Positions 44,678 through 54,169 of a stretch of 64,000 bases of DNA are shown here, piece by piece. Made by a program: the position numbers and the translations under genes. This stretch comes from an uncultured SAR86 cluster bacterium (GTDB lineage: Bacteria > Pseudomonadota > Gammaproteobacteria > Magnimaribacterales > D2472): contig CACJOM010000001.1 in NCBI GenBank assembly GCA_902595065.1, positions 131,463-195,462 on the forward strand, given 5' to 3'. The first letter of the stretch is position 1. Each line of letters starts with the position of its first letter. The notes below the pieces were generated by a model. The model had not been told where the DNA came from, did not search any database, and was given only the letters and a program-made list of their open reading frames with translations.

Positions 44678-46111
44678 ATGTTGTTCAGTATAGCAGTGAC
44701 TCTTTTATTTTTAAGCTTTTTTGCTTCTGTAGTATTTACTGGATATTTTAGAAACTTTGCAAGGGTAAATAACTTCCTTATTGATATTCCTGATAAAAGT
44801 AGAAAATTCCATTTTAGACCTACGCCATTGATTGGTGGCTTAAGCATTCATGCCTCTATGCTTCTTTCAACTTTATTTATGCTTTTTTTAGTTGATTATA
44901 AATATGACCTACAATTTGATCCTTTGTCACTCAGTGACCCAACCAAACTAGAAACTCCATCTCAAGTTAGCTATTCAAAGAAACTAACTATAAAAAAAGA
45001 AAATACAGAAGGATCAGAAAATTTTAGATTAAATATTACACAACAGCCCAGCATTAATAATGAATTAGAGACATTTGATGTTAACTTTGGTTCTACTAAA
45101 GATGAATCTATAAATATTTCTAAAATTAGTGATGATGTTTTTAATGTTACTTTGCCAAACGGAGAAGTAAAAACATACAAAGCACAAAGTTCAGGAATTG
45201 TTGAAATCAATTTATCGGGTGAAGAAATAAGTGATCCATTTATAATTGAAGCAGATTCTAATGAATTTTTTTCATTTTCATCATTTACTGCTGCCTTTAT
45301 TTTAATTGCACTCTTTCTTCAGGCTATTATCTTAATAGATGATGCCTATGGCATTAGTGCTGGAAAAAGAATATTCATTCAATCCATAGCAACGCTCTCA
45401 TTAATTTTTTTAGGAGAAGTCTATATAGAAACCTTAAATGTTTCATTGCTTGGCATTAATTTAAACCTTGGTTTCTGGGGAATACCATTCACCGTTTTTG
45501 CTGTTGTAGGTATTATCAATGCATTTAATATGATTGATGGGATTAATGGTTTATGTGCTGGATTTGCACTAATTGCTCTCGGTGCTCTTCAGGTAGCTTC
45601 TGGATTTGATGTTGCAAATTATTCCTTAGTCATTGCTATGGGTAGCATAATTGGTTTCCTTTTTTATAATCTTGGTTTTCTTGGTACAAAACGGAGAGTA
45701 TTTTTAGGTGATAATGGTTCAACATTTTTGGGTTTTTTTGTAGCCTGGACATGCATTAATTATTCTCAATCAACAAATGAGCTCATTAAACCTGTTACAT
45801 GTCTGTGGATAGTTGCAATTCCTTTATTAGATTGTCTCGGGGTCATGACTGGAAGAATTATAAAAGGGATTCTGCCATTTAGCCCAGGTAGAGACCATAT
45901 TCATCATAAACTGCAGTTGCTAACAAAAAGCTCCTCTAGAACTTTAATAGGACTATTGCTATTGGGATTATTGCTTGCTGGAATAGGTGTTATGCTTGAT
46001 AAAAGTTATCTTTCATCTGAGATCTCATTCATCCTATTCGTTGCTTTTGCAATGATTTACTATATTACATCAGGCAAAATATTTAACTCAAAAGAAAATT
46101 CCGCAAATTGA
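44678..46111 (+). CDS. WecA/MraY-family polyprenyl-phosphate sugar-1-phosphate transferase with periplasmic insertion
   Basis: This 477-residue membrane enzyme transfers a HexNAc-1-phosphate to undecaprenyl phosphate, starting glycan synthesis. Family motifs are DIPDKSRKFHFRPTPLIGG, IDDAYGISAGKR, NAFNMIDGINGLCAG, FLGDNGSTFLGF and the WecA-type SPGRDHIHHKL. The GRDHIHHKL points to WecA/TagO rather than MraY. Between TM2 and TM3 sits an extra soluble region of about 120 residues (about 79-197), predicted periplasmic by family topology and beta-rich in look. This makes the protein some 110 residues longer than usual. The TerB-like gene follows 16 bases later. Confidence 0.88.
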   Translation: MLFSIAVTLLFLSFFASVVFTGYFRNFARVNNFLIDIPDKSRKFHFRPTPLIGGLSIHASMLLSTLFMLFLVDYKYDLQFDPLSLSDPTKLETPSQVSYSKKLTIKKENTEGSENFRLNITQQPSINNELETFDVNFGSTKDESINISKISDDVFNVTLPNGEVKTYKAQSSGIVEINLSGEEISDPFIIEADSNEFFSFSSFTAAFILIALFLQAIILIDDAYGISAGKRIFIQSIATLSLIFLGEVYIETLNVSLLGINLNLGFWGIPFTVFAVVGIINAFNMIDGINGLCAGFALIALGALQVASGFDVANYSLVIAMGSIIGFLFYNLGFLGTKRRVFLGDNGSTFLGFFVAWTCINYSQSTNELIKPVTCLWIVAIPLLDCLGVMTGRIIKGILPFSPGRDHIHHKLQLLTKSSSRTLIGLLLLGLLLAGIGVMLDKSYLSSEISFILFVAFAMIYYITSGKIFNSKENSAN

Positions 46112-46127
46112 TAAAAATACTTAATTA

Positions 46128-46547
46128 ATGTTTGAGAGCATATTTAAAAAAAAATCTACTTCAAAGATTATAGAAACTAATGAGGCTGATGTTGTATTAA
46201 GGCTAATGTTTGAAATAGCCATTAGCGATGGCAGTCTTGATAAGGCTGAGCTTGAATTGATTAAAAAAAGAGCAAGCAAGAGTGGCAATACAGATGAAAA
46301 AGTTTCGAAAATTATTAAGAGAATAATTGATGAAACCGAAGGCTCAGTTTCCTTTTATCCATCGGTAAAAAAAATTAATGAAACCCATTCACTTGAAGAA
46401 AAAAAGGATCTGCTTGCAGTCTTGTGGAATCTAGTTACAGCTGATTCTGTTGTAGATGCATACGAAGAAAATTTATATTTTAAAATAGCTGAACTAATTA
46501 AAATTAAAAGATCTCTAGCTAATCAAATTAAACAACAAAACTCTTAG
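46128..46547 (+). CDS. TerB/DjlA-N-like helical protein
   Basis: This 139-residue soluble helical protein has the TerB pattern with two acidic segments: RLMFEIAISDGSLDKAELELI (first) and LWNLVTADSVVDAYEEN (second), each with Asp residues that in TerB family proteins bind metal. Function in bacteria is unclear. It is read with the WecA-like gene upstream. Its stop overlaps by four bases the stop of the convergent DUF3604 gene. Confidence 0.8.
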   Translation: MFESIFKKKSTSKIIETNEADVVLRLMFEIAISDGSLDKAELELIKKRASKSGNTDEKVSKIIKRIIDETEGSVSFYPSVKKINETHSLEEKKDLLAVLWNLVTADSVVDAYEENLYFKIAELIKIKRSLANQIKQQNS

Positions 46548-48688
46548 GGTTTATTTATGTATATTGGTGATGACCACGCCCTTTCATTAGTCATGCTCAA
46601 GCAGTTATCTTCAAGATCTGTTCTAAAACTACCTTTGCAAAGTTGAAATTCATCTCTTTGTGATAATGGTGCTCCATTAATTGCAGGAGTAGCTTCTTGA
46701 ATTGCTCTGACGTAATAGACACTATCTCTAGAAAAGTTTTGGTCCTCGAATTCAACTATGCACTGACCTGTACCCTGGCATGGAAATTCTAACCATGGAT
46801 CTTGAATAAGAGGACTAATGGCCTCGCCGGCATAAATTTGTGGGGTAACTTTAATCACTTCTATTCGTTTGATGATATATCTTTCATTGCTTGGGTTGTA
46901 GCACTCTCCGACACAAAGATAATTTAACCTTTCAGGAGAAAGTGAATCAATTGATTCATTGGAACAACCTTCTTTTTGTATAAAACTACCAGCAGCTTTA
47001 ACGGAAAATCTTGGGTTTTGACTCATTGTAATTTCCGAACCCATTGGAACTTGCCCTTCGGGAGAATTTATCAAATCAAACCACAATAATATTCTCGGAC
47101 CACTGGTTCCATATACATTTTTATTTTTTAAAGCTGTCCAAATTGCATCCTTACCTCTTCCTTCTGCATGCACAGCCAAGATGCCACCTGGGTAGACAAA
47201 ACTAGAAACTCTTTCGCTATCAGGCTGACTGTCCCCAGGCATTATTTTAGGAATTTCAGGGAAGTTTGGATCTTTTGCTTTATATTGATATTCCCATATT
47301 TTTGATTTAACACCAGTTGCGAAAGTCATTTTTCGTCTTTCATACTGTTTGTAACCAGTTCCAGGTCTTGCTGTGTGGTCATCAGTGGAAGCTATAAATC
47401 CAAAATTGTATCTTTGGATAGAGTTATCAGACTCTTGAAAATTAGACAGGGCCAGAGCATATTGAGCGGATTGCTTAGGTCTATAATTAAATGATGGCTT
47501 AAAACAATCTGTGCATTGATCACAATTTAACCATTCTTCAGGCTTAGCTTCCGGAAAGACCATATTAGTATAAGGTCCTCCTGCTAAGGTATATTTTTTT
47601 GCTAGCTCAATTCTTGCATCACATTCATCTTTTGTGAGACCGTCGCAACGTTTTTTCTGCATTTCACCTGCTTGCCAACAGCATGGAAGAAAATCATCAG
47701 TTGGTTCAGGACAACTCATTGTGTTGTCTTGAAGGAAATTTGCTGACGCAATGTCTCTATACTCTTCACTATTACCATGACCAGACATAATTTCTAAAAG
47801 AATTTGTTTGCTTGGATCATGGCCTTCAAAATTAAGGCGATTATCCCAAGAGGTTCCTAGCGGTACATGGTAACCCCATGATTGGCCATGGGGGATTACG
47901 ATGCTGTCTAGATTCCATTCATCTAACTTAGAAAATAAGTCCCTCGGAGTTTTTGCATACTCATAACAATCAAGCGGAAGGTCTGGAGAAGCAATACCCT
48001 CCTCACAGTATGGTATGTTTCTAACCTCATTGAGAAGCCATTTTAAATCTGAGTAGCGCTTAAAATTAAATACATCCAGCCATCTTGCACCTACAGCCTG
48101 TTCGGTGGTATCAAAAACTCCTAATCCTGAACCTGGAGTTCTAGCACCAATTGGCCTTGCAGGAAGACTTTGAATATCTTTAAAGATTACATTTCTGTGA
48201 CCCCAATGATTTTCTTTTGAAGTGCCAATTTGAGTCCACTCCCAACCTGGAAATACCACTAAATCATTTGTTAATGGATTGTTATTAGAAATATTGCATT
48301 GTTGAATGATCTTTTTTTGCTCACGCCAATGGTCTGGGGTAAGCCCCTCAGCATGATCATTGAAACTGAAAAAGTCTAGATTTGCACAATATCTAGCAAA
48401 ATCACATGCCATAGAACTATCATGGGCCCCTTGGAGACCCATCATGGGTAATTCAAGGGTAAAGGCATCTATTGAATATGTGGTATGAACGTGCAAATCT
48501 CCAAAAAGGATTTGAGTTGTATTATTAGAATCAGCTCCTAGTAAACTCTCTTTGGTCTGAAAAAATTTTAAATCTTGTTGATATATCGATTCTATTGAGC
48601 GCGGAGGGCCCTCTATTTTTCCAGGATCAACATCAGACCCACAACTAGACAAAATAATTAAAAAAATAAAACTAAAAAAAAATTTCAT
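46544..48688 (-). CDS. DUF3604 domain lipoprotein
   Basis: This 714-residue lipoprotein has the signal MKFFFSFIFLIILSSC with lipid Cys 16. The DUF3604 core has PHP-like metal motifs: LFGDLHVHTTYSIDAF, FFSFNDHAEGL, SGHGNSEEYRD and ASTDDHTARPG. The family is common in marine bacteria and resembles PHP phosphoesterases, but its reaction is not established. Several Cys-rich loops (such as CPEPTDDFLPCC) suggest a disulfide-containing exported protein. It follows two carboxylesterase genes on the same strand with an 8-base gap, suggesting a shared substrate, perhaps a phospho- or carboxyl-ester. Confidence 0.88.
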   Translation of the reverse strand: MKFFFSFIFLIILSSCGSDVDPGKIEGPPRSIESIYQQDLKFFQTKESLLGADSNNTTQILFGDLHVHTTYSIDAFTLELPMMGLQGAHDSSMACDFARYCANLDFFSFNDHAEGLTPDHWREQKKIIQQCNISNNNPLTNDLVVFPGWEWTQIGTSKENHWGHRNVIFKDIQSLPARPIGARTPGSGLGVFDTTEQAVGARWLDVFNFKRYSDLKWLLNEVRNIPYCEEGIASPDLPLDCYEYAKTPRDLFSKLDEWNLDSIVIPHGQSWGYHVPLGTSWDNRLNFEGHDPSKQILLEIMSGHGNSEEYRDIASANFLQDNTMSCPEPTDDFLPCCWQAGEMQKKRCDGLTKDECDARIELAKKYTLAGGPYTNMVFPEAKPEEWLNCDQCTDCFKPSFNYRPKQSAQYALALSNFQESDNSIQRYNFGFIASTDDHTARPGTGYKQYERRKMTFATGVKSKIWEYQYKAKDPNFPEIPKIMPGDSQPDSERVSSFVYPGGILAVHAEGRGKDAIWTALKNKNVYGTSGPRILLWFDLINSPEGQVPMGSEITMSQNPRFSVKAAGSFIQKEGCSNESIDSLSPERLNYLCVGECYNPSNERYIIKRIEVIKVTPQIYAGEAISPLIQDPWLEFPCQGTGQCIVEFEDQNFSRDSVYYVRAIQEATPAINGAPLSQRDEFQLCKGSFRTDLEDNCLSMTNERAWSSPIYINKP

Positions 48689-48696
48689 TAAAATTA

Positions 48697-50541
48697 TTAA
48701 TACACTGTTGCTGAGCCAAACTCTTCAATTAAATCAGTTTCAATTTTTTTTCGTTCGAAGTTCATATTGAATTGTTTGCATGCGCCCTGATTCCATTTAA
48801 CAAATTCATCCTCAAGATAATCCCCAATATTAAAAAACGTCTCTTGAACTAATAAACATTTCTCTAATAATGTTCCCACTGATGAAAGTCGTACATTTTC
48901 AGTTATAAATTCCATAGACAGCATTTCTCTATCAAGAGATAAATTTTTATCAGAATCTAGCTTCATAAAATTTCTATCCTTAGAATGAAATTTTTTCCAC
49001 TCCTGACTTTTACCGGTATTTGGAATGCCAGTTTTTGCAAATGATGTCCAAGCTTGCATCATTGTTTCTTGCATTTGATCCCTTAATTCGCCTTTGGGAT
49101 AAACAAATCTTCCAATGGGGCCAAATTTAAAGTCACCAGTGATAAAAGAGATCTCAAACCCATGAGCGGCCCCAATTAAATTAGGAAAATCTGCAAAGTA
49201 TGAAGAAGATTGATCATCCCAATCAAATCTATATGCATATAAAGAATCATAACCAGCTTTTTCTAGCTCCATTAATGGCTCATCAACACCCCTTAGCTTC
49301 CAGCCTTGCGAGCGAGTTTTTACCCAAAGTTTATATAGGTCTTCTCTCTTGAATTCAATCTTTGGAATGGGCACAAGTTTTGTGAAGGGATATGAAGCAT
49401 TCACAAAGTATCTATTTGATCCAAGCCAAAGGGAGAGTTCATCCTTATTTGATCCTGCGATAATCGGAATATTATTTTTCTCTCCAGACGAAGAAAGCCC
49501 AGCACTTACTCCATCAATATGAGTTACGATTCCATCTCTAGTAAGAAGCGGTAATCGATCATAGGTATCTTTAGAGAGTTTTTTATAAGTCTCCAAAAGA
49601 ACCTTTCCATCAATAGATCTCAAATAACGCTGATATTCTTCTCCGTATTTCTTAGGATCTTTATTAAATAGATTTTTTATACTTGCGTATCCCGATGAGT
49701 CATAGCGCGATAACGCTGGGTCAGAACCTAATTGATTCACTACAATGCCTTTTTGGTTTATACCTAGAGCCTCTTCTCTTGTAAAACTGGTTGTATAGCC
49801 TGATTGAGAAATTGCTTTGTGAAAGAGTCCATTTCCCATAGGAGAAGCAAGCAAAGATAAAACATTATGACCCCCAGCTGACTCTCCAAAAATTGTAATA
49901 TTATCTGGATCTCCTCCAAAATTTTGAATGTTAGATTGAACCCATTTTAATGCCTCTATAATATCGAGGGTTCCAAAATTAGAAGTTTTGTCAATTCCAT
50001 TTTGTAGTCCCTGTATAGCAGGATGAGTAAACCAACCCATAGGACCTAAACGATAATTAATTGTTACAACGAGAACTTGATGTTCACGAATTAGCTCTGA
50101 AAAATCATAGTAATCTTTAACTCCAGATGTATTGCCGCCACCATGTATCCAAAACATTACAGGAAGTCTTCTATTTAAATTATTTACAGGAGCCTTAATA
50201 TCTAAGTATAGACAGTCCTCTTGTCCAACTATTCCTTCTCCCTGTATTCCGGCATAAATACTAGCCTCTTGCAAACATCCATTACCCTGCTGAGGTTTGA
50301 TGACTTGCTCAGGAGATTTTAAAGATCTTGGTGCCTTCCAGCGAAGATTTCCTACAGGAGGAATCGCGTATGGAATATCCTCCCAAGTAATTACGTTTTT
50401 ACTTAATGTTCCTTGGGATACTCCAGATGATGTGGAGATTGTTAACGAGTTCTCTGGTTTAGAAGGGCTCACACATGACCCTAAAGCAAATATAGAGAAA
50501 ATAGTTATTAAAAGATTCTTAGAATTTAGTCTTTGATTCAT
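48697..50541 (-). CDS. type B carboxylesterase, lipoprotein
   Basis: This 614-residue alpha/beta hydrolase has a lipoprotein signal (lipid Cys 23 in FALGSC). Visible features are the oxyanion segment FWIHGGGNTSG, the nucleophile elbow FGESAGGHNVLSLLAS, a likely acid in SNKDELSLWLG and the catalytic His in GAAHGFEISFI. It would hydrolyse esters outside the cytoplasm. The C-terminal 80 residues have cysteines and no obvious family match. It overlaps the upstream esterase by 23 bases, so the two are co-translated. The two share the fold but differ in location: this one is anchored, the upstream one has no signal. Confidence 0.88.
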   Translation of the reverse strand: MNQRLNSKNLLITIFSIFALGSCVSPSKPENSLTISTSSGVSQGTLSKNVITWEDIPYAIPPVGNLRWKAPRSLKSPEQVIKPQQGNGCLQEASIYAGIQGEGIVGQEDCLYLDIKAPVNNLNRRLPVMFWIHGGGNTSGVKDYYDFSELIREHQVLVVTINYRLGPMGWFTHPAIQGLQNGIDKTSNFGTLDIIEALKWVQSNIQNFGGDPDNITIFGESAGGHNVLSLLASPMGNGLFHKAISQSGYTTSFTREEALGINQKGIVVNQLGSDPALSRYDSSGYASIKNLFNKDPKKYGEEYQRYLRSIDGKVLLETYKKLSKDTYDRLPLLTRDGIVTHIDGVSAGLSSSGEKNNIPIIAGSNKDELSLWLGSNRYFVNASYPFTKLVPIPKIEFKREDLYKLWVKTRSQGWKLRGVDEPLMELEKAGYDSLYAYRFDWDDQSSSYFADFPNLIGAAHGFEISFITGDFKFGPIGRFVYPKGELRDQMQETMMQAWTSFAKTGIPNTGKSQEWKKFHSKDRNFMKLDSDKNLSLDREMLSMEFITENVRLSSVGTLLEKCLLVQETFFNIGDYLEDEFVKWNQGACKQFNMNFERKKIETDLIEEFGSATVY

Positions 50542-52015
50542 GAAGCAATTTTATCCTTTCTTTGTTCGGTATAGTTTTTATTTTAGGAGTAGAATTTATA
50601 AACGCAATCGATTGATTAATATCATATTTATCCCAACGCATTAAATCTGAAGATGGAGAGCCAGTTTTTGCAAACTGAGTCCAAGATACCTGAAAAAAAT
50701 TTGAAATTTTCTGAGCCTCTTTCGAGCAAAAATCTTTAATTATTTTTTTAGTAGCTGAGCCGAAAACATAAGGAAGCTCACTTGCATGGTATGCGCCCAA
50801 TTTACCATCTAAGACTGGACTTGGTTCATTGAAAAGATATCCATAAGCATTATCTTGATGCAGCTCTAATAATTCCAGTGCGTGTATACCAAATGTCCAG
50901 TCAGTCATAATATTTGATAATGCCTTTTTATATTGATCTGCACTTGAACTTCTAGGTAAATAATTCCTAGTAATTTCATCTACGCTTTCTGCTCTAAACA
51001 TTTTATGCAGCCTCTTGTAAAAAGATTCCTTATCTAAATTTAAATAATATGGCTCAAATTCCGACCAAAGCCTATACTCATCTGCAGTTGTTCCAACTAT
51101 TAACTTAATTGGTGAATCTTGAAATTGTTTCATGGGATCAATGGGTAAAAAATTACCATCTGCAATTGGAGCAAAGCCTACTTCTGGTGAAAGCCATTTT
51201 CCACGGGCAATCATCGTATGTTTCATCTTAGAGGCAATTGAAGTTATCTGTTTGTGATCTGCAGATAATAAATCCTTAATTTTAAACCCATTATCATTAG
51301 CTGTTTTTAAGAATAACTCGCCCCATTGATTTCCTCTATCTTTGTCAAAAAATGCGTTCATCCCACCGCTTTGACAAATAGCTTTTGAAAATAAATTGCC
51401 TGATGGGCTTATCGAAGATTGTAATGCAACACTCCAAGCTCCAGCAGATTCTCCAAAAATAGTCATGTTATCAGGATCACCTCCAAACTCTGCAATATTT
51501 TCTTTTACCCACTCTATTGCAAGCTTTTGATCCATTAGGCCTTCATTGCCAGTAGACTGAATTTCACCATTTGAAATTTCATCAAGTTTTAGAAATCCAA
51601 ATGGCCCCAAACGATAATTAATTGTAACTAGGACAATTTCGTGAAGAGGAAGTGAATCAAGATCATATATAACTGAATTAGAAGATCCTGTAATGTATGC
51701 TCCTCCATGAATCCAAATCATCACTGGCATATTGCCACCAATATCTTTTGATGCAATATTCAATGAGAGACAGTCTATTGATTCATCAGGAACGTTTGGA
51801 TCCGTTAAAAAAGACTCGCGATAAATTGTTTGGGGTGCACTAAATCCTCTTTGAGTAGCTTCAAAGAATATTTCAGAATCATTTTTTTCAGGTGACTGCC
51901 ACTGCGTTTTCTTGGTCAAGGGTTTTGCATATGGAATGCCGTAAAAAAAATTTATATTTTTATCAACAACACCATTAAATTTCCCTGCCTTGCAAGTAAC
52001 ACAAATATTAGACAT
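50519..52015 (-). CDS. type B carboxylesterase, no signal peptide
   Basis: This 498-residue alpha/beta hydrolase has IWIHGGAYITGSSN, the nucleophile elbow FGESAGAWSVAL, TTADEYRLWS with the probable acid, and YHASELPYVFGS with the catalytic His. No signal peptide or lipobox is visible, so it is presumably cytoplasmic. First gene of the esterase-esterase-DUF3604 run; its promoter must lie in the 180-base gap shared with the divergent monooxygenase-like gene. A short Cys pair at the N-terminus (CVTCKAG) is unusual. Substrate unknown. Confidence 0.88.
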   Translation of the reverse strand: MSNICVTCKAGKFNGVVDKNINFFYGIPYAKPLTKKTQWQSPEKNDSEIFFEATQRGFSAPQTIYRESFLTDPNVPDESIDCLSLNIASKDIGGNMPVMIWIHGGAYITGSSNSVIYDLDSLPLHEIVLVTINYRLGPFGFLKLDEISNGEIQSTGNEGLMDQKLAIEWVKENIAEFGGDPDNMTIFGESAGAWSVALQSSISPSGNLFSKAICQSGGMNAFFDKDRGNQWGELFLKTANDNGFKIKDLLSADHKQITSIASKMKHTMIARGKWLSPEVGFAPIADGNFLPIDPMKQFQDSPIKLIVGTTADEYRLWSEFEPYYLNLDKESFYKRLHKMFRAESVDEITRNYLPRSSSADQYKKALSNIMTDWTFGIHALELLELHQDNAYGYLFNEPSPVLDGKLGAYHASELPYVFGSATKKIIKDFCSKEAQKISNFFQVSWTQFAKTGSPSSDLMRWDKYDINQSIAFINSTPKIKTIPNKERIKLLHESKTKF

Positions 52016-52195
52016 CGAACAATTATAAATGCATTCAACAAAGAAATTGAAAGTGCGCGTTATTAGGAATCAATTGATTTAAAAATATAATTTATTATAT
52101 AAATCGTAAAAAAAATCTTAAATAATATGAATTATTATGTTGAATCAATAAACTATTAATGGAATCATTATAATTGTAAAATTTTGAGGCGAAAA

Positions 52196-53398
52196 ATGAC
52201 ATTATCAGTAACTATTAAAGAAAGAACAAACCTTGATCTTCATAACGAATTAATTAAAAAAGCTGAAGATCTTATACCAGTTCTTAAAGAAAGATCCGAA
52301 TCTGCAAATACAGATAGAAGAATCCCAAAAAAGACTATTCAGGATATGAAAGATGCTGGATTTTTTAAAATTTTACAACCAAAGAAGTATGGAGGATTTG
52401 AACTAGATCCACACACTTTCTCAGAAGTTCAACTAAGAGTTGCGCAGGGCTGTATGTCTACTGCTTGGGTTTTAGGCGTTGTTGGCATTCATCCTTTTCA
52501 ACTCGCTCTATACGATGATAAAGCCCAACAAGAAGTTTGGGGTGATGATGATAATACTCTTGTTTCTTCATCTTATGCTCCTATGGGACAAGTCACTCCA
52601 GTTGAAGGAGGATTTAAATTTTCAGGTCATTGGCAATGGTCAAGCGGTTCAGAGCATTGTGACTGGGCATTGTTAGGTGGTTTAATCTTTCCACCAGAAG
52701 GAGGCGCTCCTGAATATAGAACTTTTCTAATCCCAAAATCTGATTACGAAATAAAAGATACATGGTATTCAATGGGTTTAAAGGCTACAGGTAGTCAAGA
52801 TATACATGTTAATGATGTTTTTGTACCCGAGTATCGCACTCATAAGCAATCTGATGGCTTTAATCTTACCAATCCAGGCTATGCAGTAAACAAAAATGAT
52901 CTATATAAAATACCTTGGGGTCAATTATTTGTTAGAGCTGTTTCGACTCCAGCAATAGGCGCTACAAAAAAAATGTTAGAACTATTTATAGAAGGCGCAA
53001 ATAACAAAGCTTCTAGTGATCCATCAAAATTGGCTGGTGACACTCACACACAATCAATTGTTGCCGAGGCATCTGCGAAACTTGATGCTTTAGAAACTGT
53101 AATGTTTAGAAATTATGATGTTATGGTTGATCAAGCTGGCAATCAAGGAGGTATTCCTATGATTGATAGAGTCAAGTTTAGGTACGATGCATCTCTAGTG
53201 ATAGAAAAATGTCTAGAGGTAGTTGATACACTTTTTTCTAATGCGGGCGGTGGTGCAGTATTTGCAGGTAGCGATATTCAAAAAATATTTTTAGACGTCC
53301 ATACATCTAGAGCGCATGTTGCCAACAATCCTGTCAGTTTTTCAAGAAATTATGGAGCTATGCAACTTGGAGTTGAAAATACAGATTATTTTGTATAA
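52196..53398 (+). CDS. HsaA-like flavin-dependent monooxygenase / acyl-CoA dehydrogenase-fold protein
   Basis: This 400-residue protein has the acyl-CoA dehydrogenase fold of the HpaB/HsaA/DszC-type group D monooxygenases. Features are DAGFFKILQPKKYGGFE near the start, CMSTAWVLGVVGIHPF, FSGHWQWSSGSEHCDW, GLKATGSQDIHVNDVFVP and a C-terminal SNAGGGAVFAGSDIQ. HsaA hydroxylates a phenolic steroid intermediate using reduced flavin from a partner reductase; no reductase or other steroid gene is seen here. ATG 52196 is chosen with GAGG 6 bases upstream, rather than an in-frame TTG at 52184 that overlaps it. It is divergent from the esterase run. Confidence 0.82.
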   Translation: MTLSVTIKERTNLDLHNELIKKAEDLIPVLKERSESANTDRRIPKKTIQDMKDAGFFKILQPKKYGGFELDPHTFSEVQLRVAQGCMSTAWVLGVVGIHPFQLALYDDKAQQEVWGDDDNTLVSSSYAPMGQVTPVEGGFKFSGHWQWSSGSEHCDWALLGGLIFPPEGGAPEYRTFLIPKSDYEIKDTWYSMGLKATGSQDIHVNDVFVPEYRTHKQSDGFNLTNPGYAVNKNDLYKIPWGQLFVRAVSTPAIGATKKMLELFIEGANNKASSDPSKLAGDTHTQSIVAEASAKLDALETVMFRNYDVMVDQAGNQGGIPMIDRVKFRYDASLVIEKCLEVVDTLFSNAGGGAVFAGSDIQKIFLDVHTSRAHVANNPVSFSRNYGAMQLGVENTDYFV

Positions 53399-53401
53399 CT
53401 C

Positions 53402-54169
53402 TTAAAGATGGTAACCACCATCAACTGGTATGCAGTGTCCAGTTATGTAACCTGCTCTGCTTGAGGCTAAAAATACTGCTGTATCAGCAACCTCTTTAGG
53501 AAATCCAAATCTTTTGATGGCTAGTGTATTCATAACAGCCTCATGCCAAGCGTCATCAAAGAAAGTATTATTTTCTTCTCTCAATCTATGAAAAATTCCA
53601 GTATCTATTACACCAAGAGCAATTGAGTTTGCTCTGACACCGTTTTTCCCCTCTTCTTTTGCTATACCTTTTAAGACATGCTCAATAGTTGCCTTGGGTG
53701 CAACAGACAAAATATCTCCTGGAGGATATTTAAATAACCCTGCAGAACTGATGAAAACTATAGAGCCTTGAGACTCACGCAAATAAGGTAATCCAGATTT
53801 TATTAAGTTAAAAAAACCATTGATATCTGCATCAATAACTTCTCTCCATAAATCAGCATCTATTTCACTGATAAATTTTTGAGGTATATCAAATCCAGCA
53901 GCATTAACAAGAGTATTGATAGATCCATGGTCATCTATGACTTTCTTAAAAGTATCTTCTACTGACTTGGAGTTGCTATTATCTAATTGATATATTTTTA
54001 CATCAGAATTAATTTCATTTGCTAGATCAACAGCAGCTTGCTCATTTTTATAATAAGTAATAGCTACCTTTGCATCAGAATTAGCAAATTCTTGAGCGCA
54101 CAATGACCCAATACCTCCGCTACCTCCAACAATAAGAACGCAACCTTTTTTAAAATTTAAATCTATCAT
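53402..54169 (-). CDS. short-chain dehydrogenase/reductase lacking the catalytic Tyr
   Basis: This 255-residue SDR has the Rossmann motif VGGSGGIGSLCAQ, NNAG-like NAAGFD, and the C-terminal ITGHCIPVDGGYH. In the active-site segment SSAGLFKYPPGDILSVAPKA, the expected YxxxK is SVAPK: Ser stands where the catalytic Tyr should be, and Asp is at the Yx6K position. So it is either an altered-mechanism enzyme or non-catalytic. It starts inside the aceF stop (4-base overlap), making it the third gene of the pyruvate dehydrogenase operon in the place often taken by lpd. It converges on the HsaA-like gene. Confidence 0.85.
   Translation of the reverse strand: MIDLNFKKGCVLIVGGSGGIGSLCAQEFANSDAKVAITYYKNEQAAVDLANEINSDVKIYQLDNSNSKSVEDTFKKVIDDHGSINTLVNAAGFDIPQKFISEIDADLWREVIDADINGFFNLIKSGLPYLRESQGSIVFISSAGLFKYPPGDILSVAPKATIEHVLKGIAKEEGKNGVRANSIALGVIDTGIFHRLREENNTFFDDAWHEAVMNTLAIKRFGFPKEVADTAVFLASSRAGYITGHCIPVDGGYHL

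Noticed and set aside
44678..46111. Assignment as MraY (peptidoglycan)
   Set aside because: The GRDHIHHKL motif is WecA/TagO-like, there is no murein gene cluster around it, and the length is wrong.
52196..53398. Ordinary beta-oxidation acyl-CoA dehydrogenase
   Set aside because: Motifs and order fit the HsaA/HpaB-like monooxygenase branch better, although the shared fold leaves some doubt.
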